Shown in pieces: positions 55,931-63,832 of a DNA stretch of 64,000 bases (position 1 is the first letter of the stretch; each line of letters opens with the position of its first letter). The stretch lies in the NCBI RefSeq assembly GCF_004521985.1, contig NZ_SBHZ01000019.1, forward strand, positions 1 through 64,000, written 5' to 3'. The position numbers and the translations under genes were made by a program. Source of the stretch: Ectopseudomonas khazarica (GTDB taxonomy: Bacteria; Pseudomonadota; Gammaproteobacteria; Pseudomonadales; Pseudomonadaceae). Under the pieces are notes generated by a model. It worked only from the letters and a program-made list of their open reading frames with translations, was not told the DNA's origin and searched no databases.

Positions 55931-57292
55931 TTAGAGCGTGCGGTCGCCTTTCAGGCCGATGCTGAACTGCTGCAGGTAGGCGTTGGGCTGATGGCCGTCG
56001 TAGACCACGCCGTCGATGGTGTCGGCCAGCGGTTCACGAAAGCCATCCTCATCGGCCGGCGGGAAATCGCTGGCCTGCGCGTGGCCTTCGGCGACCAGCT
56101 CGGCGGCGGCCTGGCGATAGATCTCCGGGAGGAACACGCGCTTGGCCGTTTGCACGTACCAGTCGTCCGGCTTGGCGTCGGCAATCTGCCCCCAGCGACG
56201 CATTTGCGTCAGGTACCAGATGGCGTCGGAGTAGTAGGGGTAGGTGGCGTGGTAGCGGAAGAACACGTTGAAGTCGGGAACCTCGCGCTTGTCGCCTTTC
56301 TCGAACTCGAAGGTGCCGGTCATCGAGTTGGCGATGACCTTGGCATCGGCGCCGACGTACTCTGGATGCGAGAGAATCTCCACCGCCTCGGCGCGATTGG
56401 CGTTGTCGTCCGCATCCAGCCATTTGCCGGCGCGGATCAGCGCCTTGATCAGGCGCTTGTGAGTCTCCGGATTGGCTTGCGCCCAGCTGCGCGAGACGCC
56501 GAAGACCTTCTCCGACATGTTCCTGCGAATCGCGTAGTCGGCCACCACCGGCACGCCGATACCCTTGAACACGGCTGCCTGGTTCCAGGGCTCGCCGACG
56601 CTGTAACCGCTGATGGTGCCGGCTTCGAGTGTCGCCGGCATCTGCGGCGGCGGCGTCACCGAGAGCAGTGCCTGGGCATCGATCTGGCCGCTGATGTCGC
56701 CCTTGTTCGGGGCGTAGTAACCGGGGTTGATACCGCCAGCCGCGAGCCAGTAGCGCAACTCGTAATTGTGCGTCGACACCGGGAACACCATGCCCAGGTT
56801 GAAGGGCTTGCCGGCGGCAGCGTACTGCTCGATCACCGGCTTGAGCGCGTCGGCCTTGATCGGGTGCACGGGCTTGCCATCGGCCATTGGCACCTGTGGC
56901 TTCATCGCCTGCCAGACCTCGTTGGAAACCGTGATGGCATTGCCATTGAGGTCCATGGTGAAGGCCGTGACCACATCCGCCTTGGTGCCGAAGCCGATGG
57001 TGGCCCCCAGTGGCTGGCCGGAGAGCATGTGCGCGCCGTCCAGTTCGCCGTCGATCACCCGGTCCAGCAACACCTTCCAGTTGGCCTGCGCCTCGAGCGT
57101 GACATACAGCCCTTCGTCCTCGAAGTAGCCCTTCTCGTAGGCAATGGCCAGTGGCGCCATGTCGGTGAGCTTGATGAAGCCCAGTTTCAGTTCGGCTTTC
57201 TCCGGTTCGGCGGCGTGCAGCAACGGCGCGCTCAGCAGACCCAGGGCAAGACCCAGCGAAGACAGGCGGCGGGGCGATAGGCGATGGAGCAT
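55931..57292 (-). CDS. nrtA: Nitrate ABC transporter substrate-binding protein
   Basis: 453 residues of the NrtA/CmpA type. A signal peptide with a twin-arginine-like start ([15 protein letters not shown]) ends [30 protein letters not shown] and [15 protein letters not shown] are the family's ligand-site regions. Start at [10 protein letters not shown]. It heads the nrtA-nrtB-ATPase operon behind a long leader with a terminator. Confidence 0.94.
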   Translation of the reverse strand: MLHRLSPRRLSSLGLALGLLSAPLLHAAEPEKAELKLGFIKLTDMAPLAIAYEKGYFEDEGLYVTLEAQANWKVLLDRVIDGELDGAHMLSGQPLGATIGFGTKADVVTAFTMDLNGNAITVSNEVWQAMKPQVPMADGKPVHPIKADALKPVIEQYAAAGKPFNLGMVFPVSTHNYELRYWLAAGGINPGYYAPNKGDISGQIDAQALLSVTPPPQMPATLEAGTISGYSVGEPWNQAAVFKGIGVPVVADYAIRRNMSEKVFGVSRSWAQANPETHKRLIKALIRAGKWLDADDNANRAEAVEILSHPEYVGADAKVIANSMTGTFEFEKGDKREVPDFNVFFRYHATYPYYSDAIWYLTQMRRWGQIADAKPDDWYVQTAKRVFLPEIYRQAAAELVAEGHAQASDFPPADEDGFREPLADTIDGVVYDGHQPNAYLQQFSIGLKGDRTL

Positions 57293-57317
57293 GGCATTTC
57301 CTCGACTGACAGAAACG

Positions 57318-57375
57318 AAAAAAGACGTCGCAGACAACCTGCTGCCGATGGCAACGAGGAGTCTTTGACGTCTTT
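57318..57375 (-). terminator. Leader terminator upstream of nrtA
   Basis: Outer stem AAAGACGTC / GACGTCTTT (57321-57329 with 57367-57375), inner AGAC/GTCT and TGCC/GGCA pairs, and a run of six T on the minus strand. It lies only 25 bases before the nrtA start with no gene ending nearby, so it acts on the nrtA leader. The 314-base gap 57293-57606 holds no other gene that I can support. Confidence 0.8.
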
Positions 57376-57389
57376 GTCGGTGTGCCCGA

Positions 57390-57407
57390 ATCGCCGCCGT
57401 TGGCGAT
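57390..57407 (-). promoter_or_regulatory. Hexaloop hairpin in nrtA leader, ANTAR-type
   Basis: The minus-strand RNA forms AUCGCC-[AACGGC]-GGCGAU: six perfect pairs and a six-base loop with A1 and G4. It is 14 bases upstream of the leader terminator. The same signature is in the nasB leader, which strengthens both. Confidence 0.65.
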
Positions 57408-57606
57408 CTGGAGCGTGGTCAGGGTTTCCTTAGCAAGGCCTTTGCCAGCTTTCGCCGTGACTGCCCTGGGATACGGAGAAATCCATATCTTTCAAGGACC
57501 TGGCTCTTCAGTGGCGACTCCGTCAGGGTGCTCGATCCTGCTGCAGACTGCCCAAAGACTGTGCAGCAGGATGATCGCTGGCCGATTTCGGAGCGTGGCG
57601 CGCGCC

Positions 57607-57921
57607 TCAGTGACAGGACTGCTGTTGTTTCAGTTCGACGAAGTCACGCAACCAGTGCAGCACCTCGACGGCCTCCCAGCGGGCGGGGTCGAAGAGCGCA
57701 TAGGCAAGGCCCTGGTAACCGACCACATCGAGCTGACGGTGGTAGCCGGCACGCTGCAGCAGGGCCTCGATTTCGGCGAAGCAGGTATTGAAGTGCTGAC
57801 GATTGAAGGGCGTGCGGTTCTCCGTGACGATGCCTTCGAGCAACAGCTCATCGACCATGTCGCGTACGCGTTCCAGCGGCATGCGGTTCACTCGGTGTTT
57901 CAGCTGTAGTACGTCCAGCAT
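57607..57921 (-). CDS. Conserved hypothetical protein
   Basis: 104-residue soluble protein (MLDVLQLKHRVNRMPLERV...). Helical, no signal peptide, with a C-terminal HWLRDFVELKQQQ. It is the gene just upstream of the nrtA leader on the same strand. I do not recognise the family; base and codon use are native. Confidence 0.7.
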   Translation of the reverse strand: MLDVLQLKHRVNRMPLERVRDMVDELLLEGIVTENRTPFNRQHFNTCFAEIEALLQRAGYHRQLDVVGYQGLAYALFDPARWEAVEVLHWLRDFVELKQQQSCH

Positions 57922-58073
57922 GGTGGCGCTCCTGTGCAGTCGATCGTTTACCTGCCCAATAGGGTAATCGAAAAATACTGTACAAATAAACAGTGTTGGG
58001 TGATAGTGGCCTCATTCCGGCGACGACAACCTGCTCACTCTGCGAAGCGAGCACCTTGCAAGGGGTATTGGCA

Positions 58074-58466
58074 ATGCAACAGATGCTGATGACGATTGTG
58101 CTATTGGTCCTGCTGAGCGGATGCGCCCAACCTCAGGTCGAACGGCCCCAGGCCAATGGCGCTTACCTGGTCATAGAGGGCGAGCAGGCCTGGGCGGTGC
58201 TGGTGTCCAATGGCCGCCGGGTCGAAGAGGCGGGCAGGGTGCTGGATGTGGTTCGTCTGCCGAGCCCCCACTCCAATATCGCGGCCAGTTATGTCATCGA
58301 AACGCCCAACTGCGGCAAGCTGCAGTGGTTGACCGAGCGGCACGGCATGGCGGAAGGCGATACGACCTTGCTGCCCGCAGCGTTCAACGAGCAGTTGAGC
58401 AATCCTGACTGCGTGCTGGCGCAGGGCTTGAGCCGCGCCTGGACCGCACTGGATTACTCCAGCTGA
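58074..58466 (+). CDS. Small lipoprotein
   Basis: 130 residues. Signal peptide MQQMLMTIVLLVLLSGC with lipobox LLSGC, so the mature protein is lipidated. AAGGGG 11 bases before the ATG supports this start over the longer reading frame. The mature part carries two cysteines (PNCGKL, PDCVLA) that could form a disulfide. Family not recognised. Confidence 0.78.
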   Translation: MQQMLMTIVLLVLLSGCAQPQVERPQANGAYLVIEGEQAWAVLVSNGRRVEEAGRVLDVVRLPSPHSNIAASYVIETPNCGKLQWLTERHGMAEGDTTLLPAAFNEQLSNPDCVLAQGLSRAWTALDYSS

Positions 58467-58492
58467 GCAGGTCGCCTCGATCAGGGCACAAA

Positions 58493-58525
58493 AAAACGCC
58501 GCGACTATAGAAGTCGCGGCGTTTT
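58493..58525. terminator. Bidirectional terminator
   Basis: Perfect 14-bp stem (58493-58506 with 58512-58525), 5-base loop, with A run before and T run after. It serves the convergent lipoprotein and crotonase genes. Confidence 0.93.
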
Positions 58526-58553
58526 CTTTTGCAGCATGAGTCCTTCGTGGGGA

Positions 58554-59243
58554 CTACATCAGGTGTTGCTTGTCCATCTCGATGGCGGCATCGAGCGTTT
58601 CCAGCAAGGCCTTGCGCACCTTCAGCTTGGTGTTCTTGTGCGCGGTCATGTTGATCTTCTTCATCTGCTGGGCTGCGGTCTGAGCGGTAGCCAGCAGCTG
58701 CTCGCCGGGCACGACCTTGTCCAGGAAGCCGGCATCGACTGCACCTGCCGGGTCGAACATTTCGCCATTGATCACCGAGCGGTGGAATGCCGACTTGCGC
58801 AGGCGATCACGTGCCAGTTCGATGCCGACATGGTGCATGGTCATGCCGATCTGCACTTCGTTCAGGCCAATGTTGAACGGGCCTTCGACACCGATGCGGT
58901 AATCGGCAGACAGCAGGATGAACGCGCCTTTGGCCACGGCGTGGCCTGGGCAGGCGACGATGATCGGGTAGGGGTGAGCGAGCATGCGCCGCGCCAGCGT
59001 GGAACCTGCCGCCACCAGGTTGACGGCGTTCTGCGGGCCGGAGGTCATCACCTTCAGGTCGTAGCCGCCGGAGAGGATGCCTGGTTGGCCTGTGATGATG
59101 ACGATGGCGCGATCCTGTTCCGCACGGTCGAGTGCGGCATTGAAGGCAGCGATCACGTCAGGGGAGATGGCGTTCACCTTGCCATTGCTCAGGGTCAGGG
59201 TGGCGATGCCATCTTCGAGTTGATAGCTGATCAGGTCGCTCAT
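58554..59243 (-). CDS. Crotonase-family (enoyl-CoA hydratase/isomerase) protein
   Basis: 229 residues with the crotonase fold: IATLTLSNGKVNAIS, the oxyanion regions ILSGGYDLKVM and GHAVAKGAFILLSADYRIG, and the region NEVQIGM. Catalytic acids differ from classical enoyl-CoA hydratase, so the reaction is not certain. A TetR-type dyad lies 80 bases upstream. Confidence 0.88.
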   Translation of the reverse strand: MSDLISYQLEDGIATLTLSNGKVNAISPDVIAAFNAALDRAEQDRAIVIITGQPGILSGGYDLKVMTSGPQNAVNLVAAGSTLARRMLAHPYPIIVACPGHAVAKGAFILLSADYRIGVEGPFNIGLNEVQIGMTMHHVGIELARDRLRKSAFHRSVINGEMFDPAGAVDAGFLDKVVPGEQLLATAQTAAQQMKKINMTAHKNTKLKVRKALLETLDAAIEMDKQHLM

Positions 59244-59322
59244 GGCAGTTTTCCTTGTTGGCGCCGCGGGGCTGAATGTGGGCAGAAGGTACTCAGCCGA
59301 ACCGCTCTGGTAAAGCGCTGTG

Positions 59323-59340
59323 ACTGACCGGCTGGTCAGT
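59323..59340. promoter_or_regulatory. Putative TetR-family operator
   Basis: Perfect dyad ACTGACC-GGCT-GGTCAGT, 80 bases upstream of the crotonase-family gene and 88 bases before the divergent small membrane gene. Sites of this TGACC-GGTCA form are common for TetR regulators of fatty-acid-type genes. No TetR gene is next to it. Confidence 0.45.
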
Positions 59341-59428
59341 GTTTCTGCCTATCGCGGCGATGCCGAATGGCAATTGGTCGTGCATGGAGGCTGACATTTA
59401 AGGTAGACCGCATATCCGAGGAGCGCCC

Positions 59429-59647
59429 ATGAACAGCCTTTACTCCACCCTCTATCTGATTGCCGTGCTCGGCTTGCTGCTGGCAGCTGTCGTGCTCAGC
59501 GACAGCCTCTATCTGCGCAGCCCGTCCGGCGTCCTGATGCTGTTCGGCATCGGGCTGTTCCTATCCCTCGGTTTTCTGCTGTTTGGCCACATCCGTTTCG
59601 ACGAAACCCCCTCCGGCGAGCCCGAGGAAAACCGCTTGCGCTCTTAA
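59429..59647 (+). CDS. Small two-helix membrane protein
   Basis: 72 residues with two membrane helices (LYLIAVLGLLLAAVVLSDSL and VLMLFGIGLFLSLGFLLFG) and an acidic tail. GAGGAG lies before the ATG. Family not recognised. Confidence 0.7.
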   Translation: MNSLYSTLYLIAVLGLLLAAVVLSDSLYLRSPSGVLMLFGIGLFLSLGFLLFGHIRFDETPSGEPEENRLRS

Positions 59648-59739
59648 GCGCATGAATCCTTTAAAAAAATTTGCCATTCGTAAAACATTCGACTACATTA
59701 GCGCACCTCGACGGGCTACACGCCAAAACGTCGAGATCC

Positions 59740-59829
59740 GGTGAAGTGTCCGAGTGGTTGAAGGAGCACGCCTGGAAAGTGTGTATACGGGAAACCGTAT
59801 CAAGAGTTCGAATCTCTTCTTCACCGCCA
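59740..59829 (+). tRNA. tRNA-Ser (anticodon GGA)
   Basis: 90 bases including encoded CCA. The acceptor stem is GGTGAAG/CTTCACC, the anticodon GGA is in CCTGGAAAG, a long variable arm (TACGGGAAACCGTA) marks a class II tRNA, and the T arm is GAGTTCGAATCTC. A tyrosine recombinase gene follows directly, so the 3' end is the likely integration site. Confidence 0.96.
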
Positions 59830-59837
59830 CTTTCGTG

Positions 59838-59872
59838 AAACCCCTGTAGGCTCTGGCTTGCAGGGGTTTTTT
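59838..59872 (+). terminator. Terminator of tRNA-Ser
   Basis: Stem AAACCCCTG / CAGGGGTTT with a 14-base loop and a run of six T, nine bases past the CCA end. Confidence 0.88.
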
Positions 59873-59928
59873 CGTTTATGGCGACCGTCAACCCTCCCGA
59901 CATGCGTACACCGGGAGCGTACACACAC

Positions 59929-61638
59929 ATGGCCATGGCGATGACCCGTCCGACCAAAGATTCTCGCGGCGTCTATGAATACAAGACGCGCTACCCGAAA
60001 GACCTTGCCCATTTGTTCAAGCCTCACGCTCGCTGGAAGCGGAGCCTGGGTACGCGCGACCCCGCTGAAGCTGCCAAGCGCTTTCCGGCCGTCGACCAGG
60101 AGTGCAAGCAGCACTTTGCCCTACTTCGGGCAGTGCATCTCGATGGCTTCCAGCTTGATGCCAGGGACGCCCAGCAGTTGGCTGCCAGGTGGTTCCGTGA
60201 AACGCTGGCGGAGCTGGAGGCGAGTGGTGACTACGGCATTTACCTTGTGCGGTCGGTAGAGTCGATTCCGGATCAGGCGACGGGGCAGGTGATGGACGCT
60301 CCCAGTTGGGGGGTTGTGCAAAGCCTGGTTGACGAGGAGTCGGACGTCACCCCGTGGATTGCCCCCTTCATTCGTAGCACACTGGAAGCACACCAGTACC
60401 CCGAGGTAGTGGAGGGAACCGACCTCCATGGCGTTCTGGTCGACGCGTTCTGGCCGGTCTTCTGTGACCTGTCCACCCTGTGCCTTGCACGTATGACCAA
60501 GGGCGGGCGTTACGTGCCGGCACCTCCTGTAGCGCCTCACGCCCCATTGTCCTTCGAAGCCAAGCCTGGCGCCCTGACGCTCTCCCAAGTGTTCGAGAAG
60601 TGGGCCGAGGACAAGCTTCTGACAGATGCCAAGGCCGGCAAGACTGTGGACGAGTTCCGTGGTGTGGTTCGCCGCTTCCAGGAGCTGTACGGCGACATGG
60701 AGGCGTGCTCAATCACGCGAAGCCTGGTCGGGGACTTCCGGGCGGCGCTGGGCAAGTTGCCTACCAAGGGGCAGGGCATCCGTGGCCTGAGCGCCCCCCA
60801 GGCTATCGCCAAGGCTGAAGCTGAAGGGCTTCCTAGGGCTAGCCTGCTGACTGTCCGGAAGCAGCTCGTTATCCTGGCTGCCCTATTGAACTTCGCTGTG
60901 AAGCGCCTGGAGGCCATGGACGAGGAGCCGGTTTCGGCATCAGGCATCCTCAAGTCATTATCGAAGGCTGCGGCACGCCAGGAGACGCGGACAGGGGAGG
61001 ATAAGGCATACACGAAGGCCGACCTGCAGCGGATGTTTGGTAGTCCGCTTTTTCGGGGTGAATGGAAGCCGGCACGGGCCGATTTCGGGGAGGCGCTTTA
61101 CTGGATTCCCTTGTTGCTGGCCTATACAGGTGCCAGGCGTGAAGAAGTGGCGCAGCTCTTGGTTTCGGACGTCGTGCGCTGCCCTGACACTGGTATCTGG
61201 TATGCCTCGCTCCGTCCTGATGACGATAAATCGGTAAAGGGGGCCTCCAGTCTGCGTAGGGCTCCCCTTCATTCCGATTTGCTGGAGTTGGGGTTCGTGC
61301 GTTACGTGGAGTCGCTACCAAAGGAAGGGCCTGTCTTCCCACGCTTGATAGAGCACTCGTCCAATGGCCTCGGTCATGGTGTCGGTCTGGCTTGGGGGCG
61401 TTACCTGCGGCAGGAGCTGGGCATGAAAGTTGAGGCGGCTCCATTTCATGGCTTCCGTCATACCTTCAAGACGCTTTGTAGGGAAGCCGGCATCGAAACG
61501 GCAGTTCACGACTGTATTACCGGGCACGCGACGCCGGGAGTGGGGGCCTCCTACGGGGCGACGCCGTTGACGCGCATGGCGGAGGAGCTGGCGAAGTACC
61601 CGAGCATCGCCCGTATGGCTGGTTTGCTCCCTTGTTGA
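59929..61638 (+). CDS. Tyrosine-type site-specific integrase
   Basis: About 569 residues. The catalytic domain has TGARREE (first arginine, near 410), HGFRHTFKT (His-x-x-Arg) and GHATPGVGASYG (His and the nucleophilic Tyr). A long N-terminal half includes a DUF6538-like start (VYEYKTRYPKDLAHLFKPH) and a core-binding domain. Start placed at 59929 behind GGGAG; 59941 is also possible, and the ATG at 59878 sits in the tRNA terminator without a ribosome site. It reads away from tRNA-Ser, as integrases of tRNA-sited elements do. Confidence 0.93.
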   Translation: MAMAMTRPTKDSRGVYEYKTRYPKDLAHLFKPHARWKRSLGTRDPAEAAKRFPAVDQECKQHFALLRAVHLDGFQLDARDAQQLAARWFRETLAELEASGDYGIYLVRSVESIPDQATGQVMDAPSWGVVQSLVDEESDVTPWIAPFIRSTLEAHQYPEVVEGTDLHGVLVDAFWPVFCDLSTLCLARMTKGGRYVPAPPVAPHAPLSFEAKPGALTLSQVFEKWAEDKLLTDAKAGKTVDEFRGVVRRFQELYGDMEACSITRSLVGDFRAALGKLPTKGQGIRGLSAPQAIAKAEAEGLPRASLLTVRKQLVILAALLNFAVKRLEAMDEEPVSASGILKSLSKAAARQETRTGEDKAYTKADLQRMFGSPLFRGEWKPARADFGEALYWIPLLLAYTGARREEVAQLLVSDVVRCPDTGIWYASLRPDDDKSVKGASSLRRAPLHSDLLELGFVRYVESLPKEGPVFPRLIEHSSNGLGHGVGLAWGRYLRQELGMKVEAAPFHGFRHTFKTLCREAGIETAVHDCITGHATPGVGASYGATPLTRMAEELAKYPSIARMAGLLPC

Positions 61639-61683
61639 CTTGGGCTACTCTCCAGGCTCTATCTATTATCAAGGATGGCAGTC

Positions 61684-62202
61684 ATGAGTTTGTTCTCTCC
61701 CGGTGGCGGTCGTGACGAGGTTTACTTTGAAAGAGATGGTGCCCGTCAAGGCCCTTTCAAATGCAACTTCGCCACCCCTCAAGTGCATCTTTTCTACAAA
61801 GAGCTGGACATTGTTGAGGGTGACAAGTTAGTTCGACCGGTGCCAGGCGGTAGTGAGCATGTCTTTACCGTTACTGAGGTTGGTTTCAGCCACGGGTTAT
61901 CGGGAATACCGCCTCACTACAAGCTCCGCTTAGTTAAAGACGCAGCGATTCGGCCTTCGCACGCCGCTCCGGTGACTAATCACATCACCATTTCAGGATC
62001 GACCGGCATACAGATCGGCAACCACAATATCCAGAATCTTGAGGTCGCTATGCGGGAGGTTCTGTCCTCTATTGACAACTCAGGTGCCCCCATGGACGAA
62101 CGGGAAGACGCAAAGAACCGCCTTGCAGCTTTCCTAGCACACCCCCTGGTTGTGGCTGCTGTTGGGGCGGGCCTGCCCGCAGCGCTGGGCCTTCTAAGTT
62201 GA
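61684..62202 (+). CDS. Small protein with RHIM-like amyloid motif and C-terminal hydrophobic helix
   Basis: 172 residues, start at 61684 with AAGG nine bases upstream. Residues 1-90 form an unknown beta-rich domain (DEVYFERDGARQGPFKCNF). Residues 101-117 read ITISGSTGIQIGNHNIQ, with core IQIG followed by N, the pattern of RIP homotypic interaction motifs that form functional amyloid. Residues of about 118-150 are charged and helical (MDEREDAKNRLAAFL), and the last 20 (HPLVVAAVGAGLPAALGLLS) are hydrophobic enough to enter a membrane. Base use is more AT-rich than the core genome. It sits 45 bases after the integrase. No catalytic motif seen. A role in amyloid-based immune signalling or membrane attack is inference. 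Confidence 0.8.
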   Translation: MSLFSPGGGRDEVYFERDGARQGPFKCNFATPQVHLFYKELDIVEGDKLVRPVPGGSEHVFTVTEVGFSHGLSGIPPHYKLRLVKDAAIRPSHAAPVTNHITISGSTGIQIGNHNIQNLEVAMREVLSSIDNSGAPMDEREDAKNRLAAFLAHPLVVAAVGAGLPAALGLLS

Positions 62203-62220
62203 GCCTCTTCTGAAAACGCC

Positions 62221-62255
62221 AGGGGGACGGACACGCGGGTGTCCATTAGCCCCCT
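62221..62255 (+). terminator. Hairpin after the RHIM-like gene
   Basis: Outer AGGGGG / CCCCCT and inner GGACAC / GTGTCC pairs, 18 bases past the stop. It is followed by TTG and no T run, so it is a weak terminator candidate. Confidence 0.5.
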
Positions 62256-62324
62256 TGGGCGCGTGATAGCTTTCAAGGTGCAGCGCCAGGAAAGACGGGG
62301 CCTGCAGCCATTCGAGGGCTCTGA

Positions 62325-62344
62325 GGGCCCCTCATGTGGGGCTC
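62325..62344. terminator. Hairpin at the end of the ParB-like gene
   Basis: GGGCCCC / GGGGCTC with one wobble pair and a 6-base loop, three bases past the minus-strand stop. No T run. Confidence 0.4.
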
Positions 62345-62347
62345 CCG

Positions 62348-63343
62348 TTAGAAGTCGCCAGGCGCCCTGGAGGTGCCTTCCGCGTGCATGCGGGCAACCT
62401 CCACGCCCAACTGGCTGTGGTCAACGTCGCCGCCCACGGCTTCATCGTCGTCCGTCGTCACTGGTTGATGAACCTTCGGCTTGTACTTCGCCTCCAGATA
62501 CGCAGCTCCGTCCGGGCGTCCTGCTTCACGCCCAAGCTCCTCCAGGGCCGTGACTATGACCTTGGGCTCGTATCGCCCATCCTCACCGAACAACGCCTGT
62601 ATGACGGCCATTTTGACGGCATGCTTCAGGGCTGCCGGGCTGGTTCGTTTCCCGCCGTCCTGGCGCTGCTTCTGGAACATCCTCCAGGAGATGATGGAAA
62701 GGCGTCGCCACGTCGTCTTCCGCTGCCAGTAGGCCTGGAGTTGCTGTTCCGCCTTGTCCCTTGGCGTGTCACGGTCGATCTTGCCGGCGTTGATGCCCTC
62801 CTGGCGGACTGCGTCGCGGAAGCGCTTGATGGAGTTCTCGGAGACGCCCAGCAGGACGGAAGCTTCCTTGACCGGCATCTTGCGGTAGGTGTCGCGCTCC
62901 TGGTTGAAGGCGCCCCAGGCGTTCTCGACTCGCTCCAGTGGTGATAGAGCCTGGACGATCTGCTGGTTGGCCAGCCGGGAGGCATCGAGAGCATCCGCGA
63001 AGCCGAGCCCAGGCAGGACTTCGACCAACGCCTCCGCTATTCCCGCCTTCGTTAGCGCTTCCAGACGGTGGTGTCCGTCCACTAGCCAGAAACGGGCCGG
63101 GACGTGGTGCGGCCTGTCGGCCCCTGGAGCAAGCTCGTAGACACCGCCTTCCTCAGCCGCCACGACCTGCAGGGGGACTTGCTGGCCGTCGGCCTTGATG
63201 CTGCGCCGGAGCTGATTGACGTGGTCCTTGTAGCGCTTGGCGTCGCTGTGCTCCTTGTACTTCTGCATACCGACATTGCGGTTCTGCAACTGCGGGTCGG
63301 TCTGGATTGAGTCCAGGGGAATAGATTGAAGTCGTCCCGTCAT
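62348..63343 (-). CDS. ParB/Srx-domain (ParB-like nuclease fold) protein
   Basis: 331 residues. The N-terminal ParB/sulfiredoxin domain has IPLDSIQTDPQLQNR, VPLQVVAAEEGG and the nucleotide-binding DGHHRLEALTKAG (near residue 90). A helix-turn-helix middle region follows (MPVKEASVLLGVSENSIKR), then a C-terminal part without known motif. Such proteins on mobile elements act in segregation, transcription control or DNA cleavage. No ParA partner is next to it, which argues against a classic partition operon. It begins seven bases after the upstream RHH-like gene. Confidence 0.88.
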   Translation of the reverse strand: MTGRLQSIPLDSIQTDPQLQNRNVGMQKYKEHSDAKRYKDHVNQLRRSIKADGQQVPLQVVAAEEGGVYELAPGADRPHHVPARFWLVDGHHRLEALTKAGIAEALVEVLPGLGFADALDASRLANQQIVQALSPLERVENAWGAFNQERDTYRKMPVKEASVLLGVSENSIKRFRDAVRQEGINAGKIDRDTPRDKAEQQLQAYWQRKTTWRRLSIISWRMFQKQRQDGGKRTSPAALKHAVKMAVIQALFGEDGRYEPKVIVTALEELGREAGRPDGAAYLEAKYKPKVHQPVTTDDDEAVGGDVDHSQLGVEVARMHAEGTSRAPGDF

Positions 63344-63350
63344 AGCTACC

Positions 63351-63596
63351 TCACCGCGTCCGAACGATGGGGCCCAGGGCGAGCCAGCGCGGCTCCTCCC
63401 GGTCGCTACGGGCCAAGTCCAGGAGGTCGTCGTCCTCCCAGGACAGGCCTGCTGTCAGGGCCAGCTCCATGGCTTCAGCCAGGCGTGTGTCGCGGCATTT
63501 CTTCTTGCCCAAGGCGCAGGCCAGGGTGGTCAGGCGATCGATGTGGTCAGGGCGCAGGTGCAGGTTCAACCGCACCAGCTTGGTGGTGGTGTTCAT
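63351..63596 (-). CDS. Small ribbon-helix-helix-like protein
   Basis: 81 residues starting MNTTTKLVRLNLHLRPDHID. A beta strand and two helices at the N-terminus resemble a ribbon-helix-helix DNA-binding domain, and an acidic stretch follows (WEDDDLLDLARSD). AAGGAC before the ATG supports the start. It is in operon with the ParB-like gene and may repress it or assist DNA binding. Confidence 0.7.
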   Translation of the reverse strand: MNTTTKLVRLNLHLRPDHIDRLTTLACALGKKKCRDTRLAEAMELALTAGLSWEDDDLLDLARSDREEPRWLALGPIVRTR

Positions 63597-63832
63597 TGGA
63601 TCGAAGTCCTTGGTGATAGAGCGAACGCCAGCGCCCCGCCTGGAGTGGTCCGGGCAGGGTGTCGTGGTCGTCGCTGGATGGATTGAGTCGGGCTTGAGGC
63701 GCACCCCGCTGGAGCAGGTTGCGTCGTATTCGCCTAGGGGTGGCCGCAATTTACCCTGGCAAAGAAGTGCCAGGCTCGTCGGTTTGTCCTATGGGGGGCC
63801 CAAATAGCCCAAGGAGACGCTTGGAGGGGCGC

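Noticed and set aside
62348-63596. Plasmid partition (parAB) operon
   Set aside because: No ParA-type ATPase is present; the partner is a small RHH-like protein.
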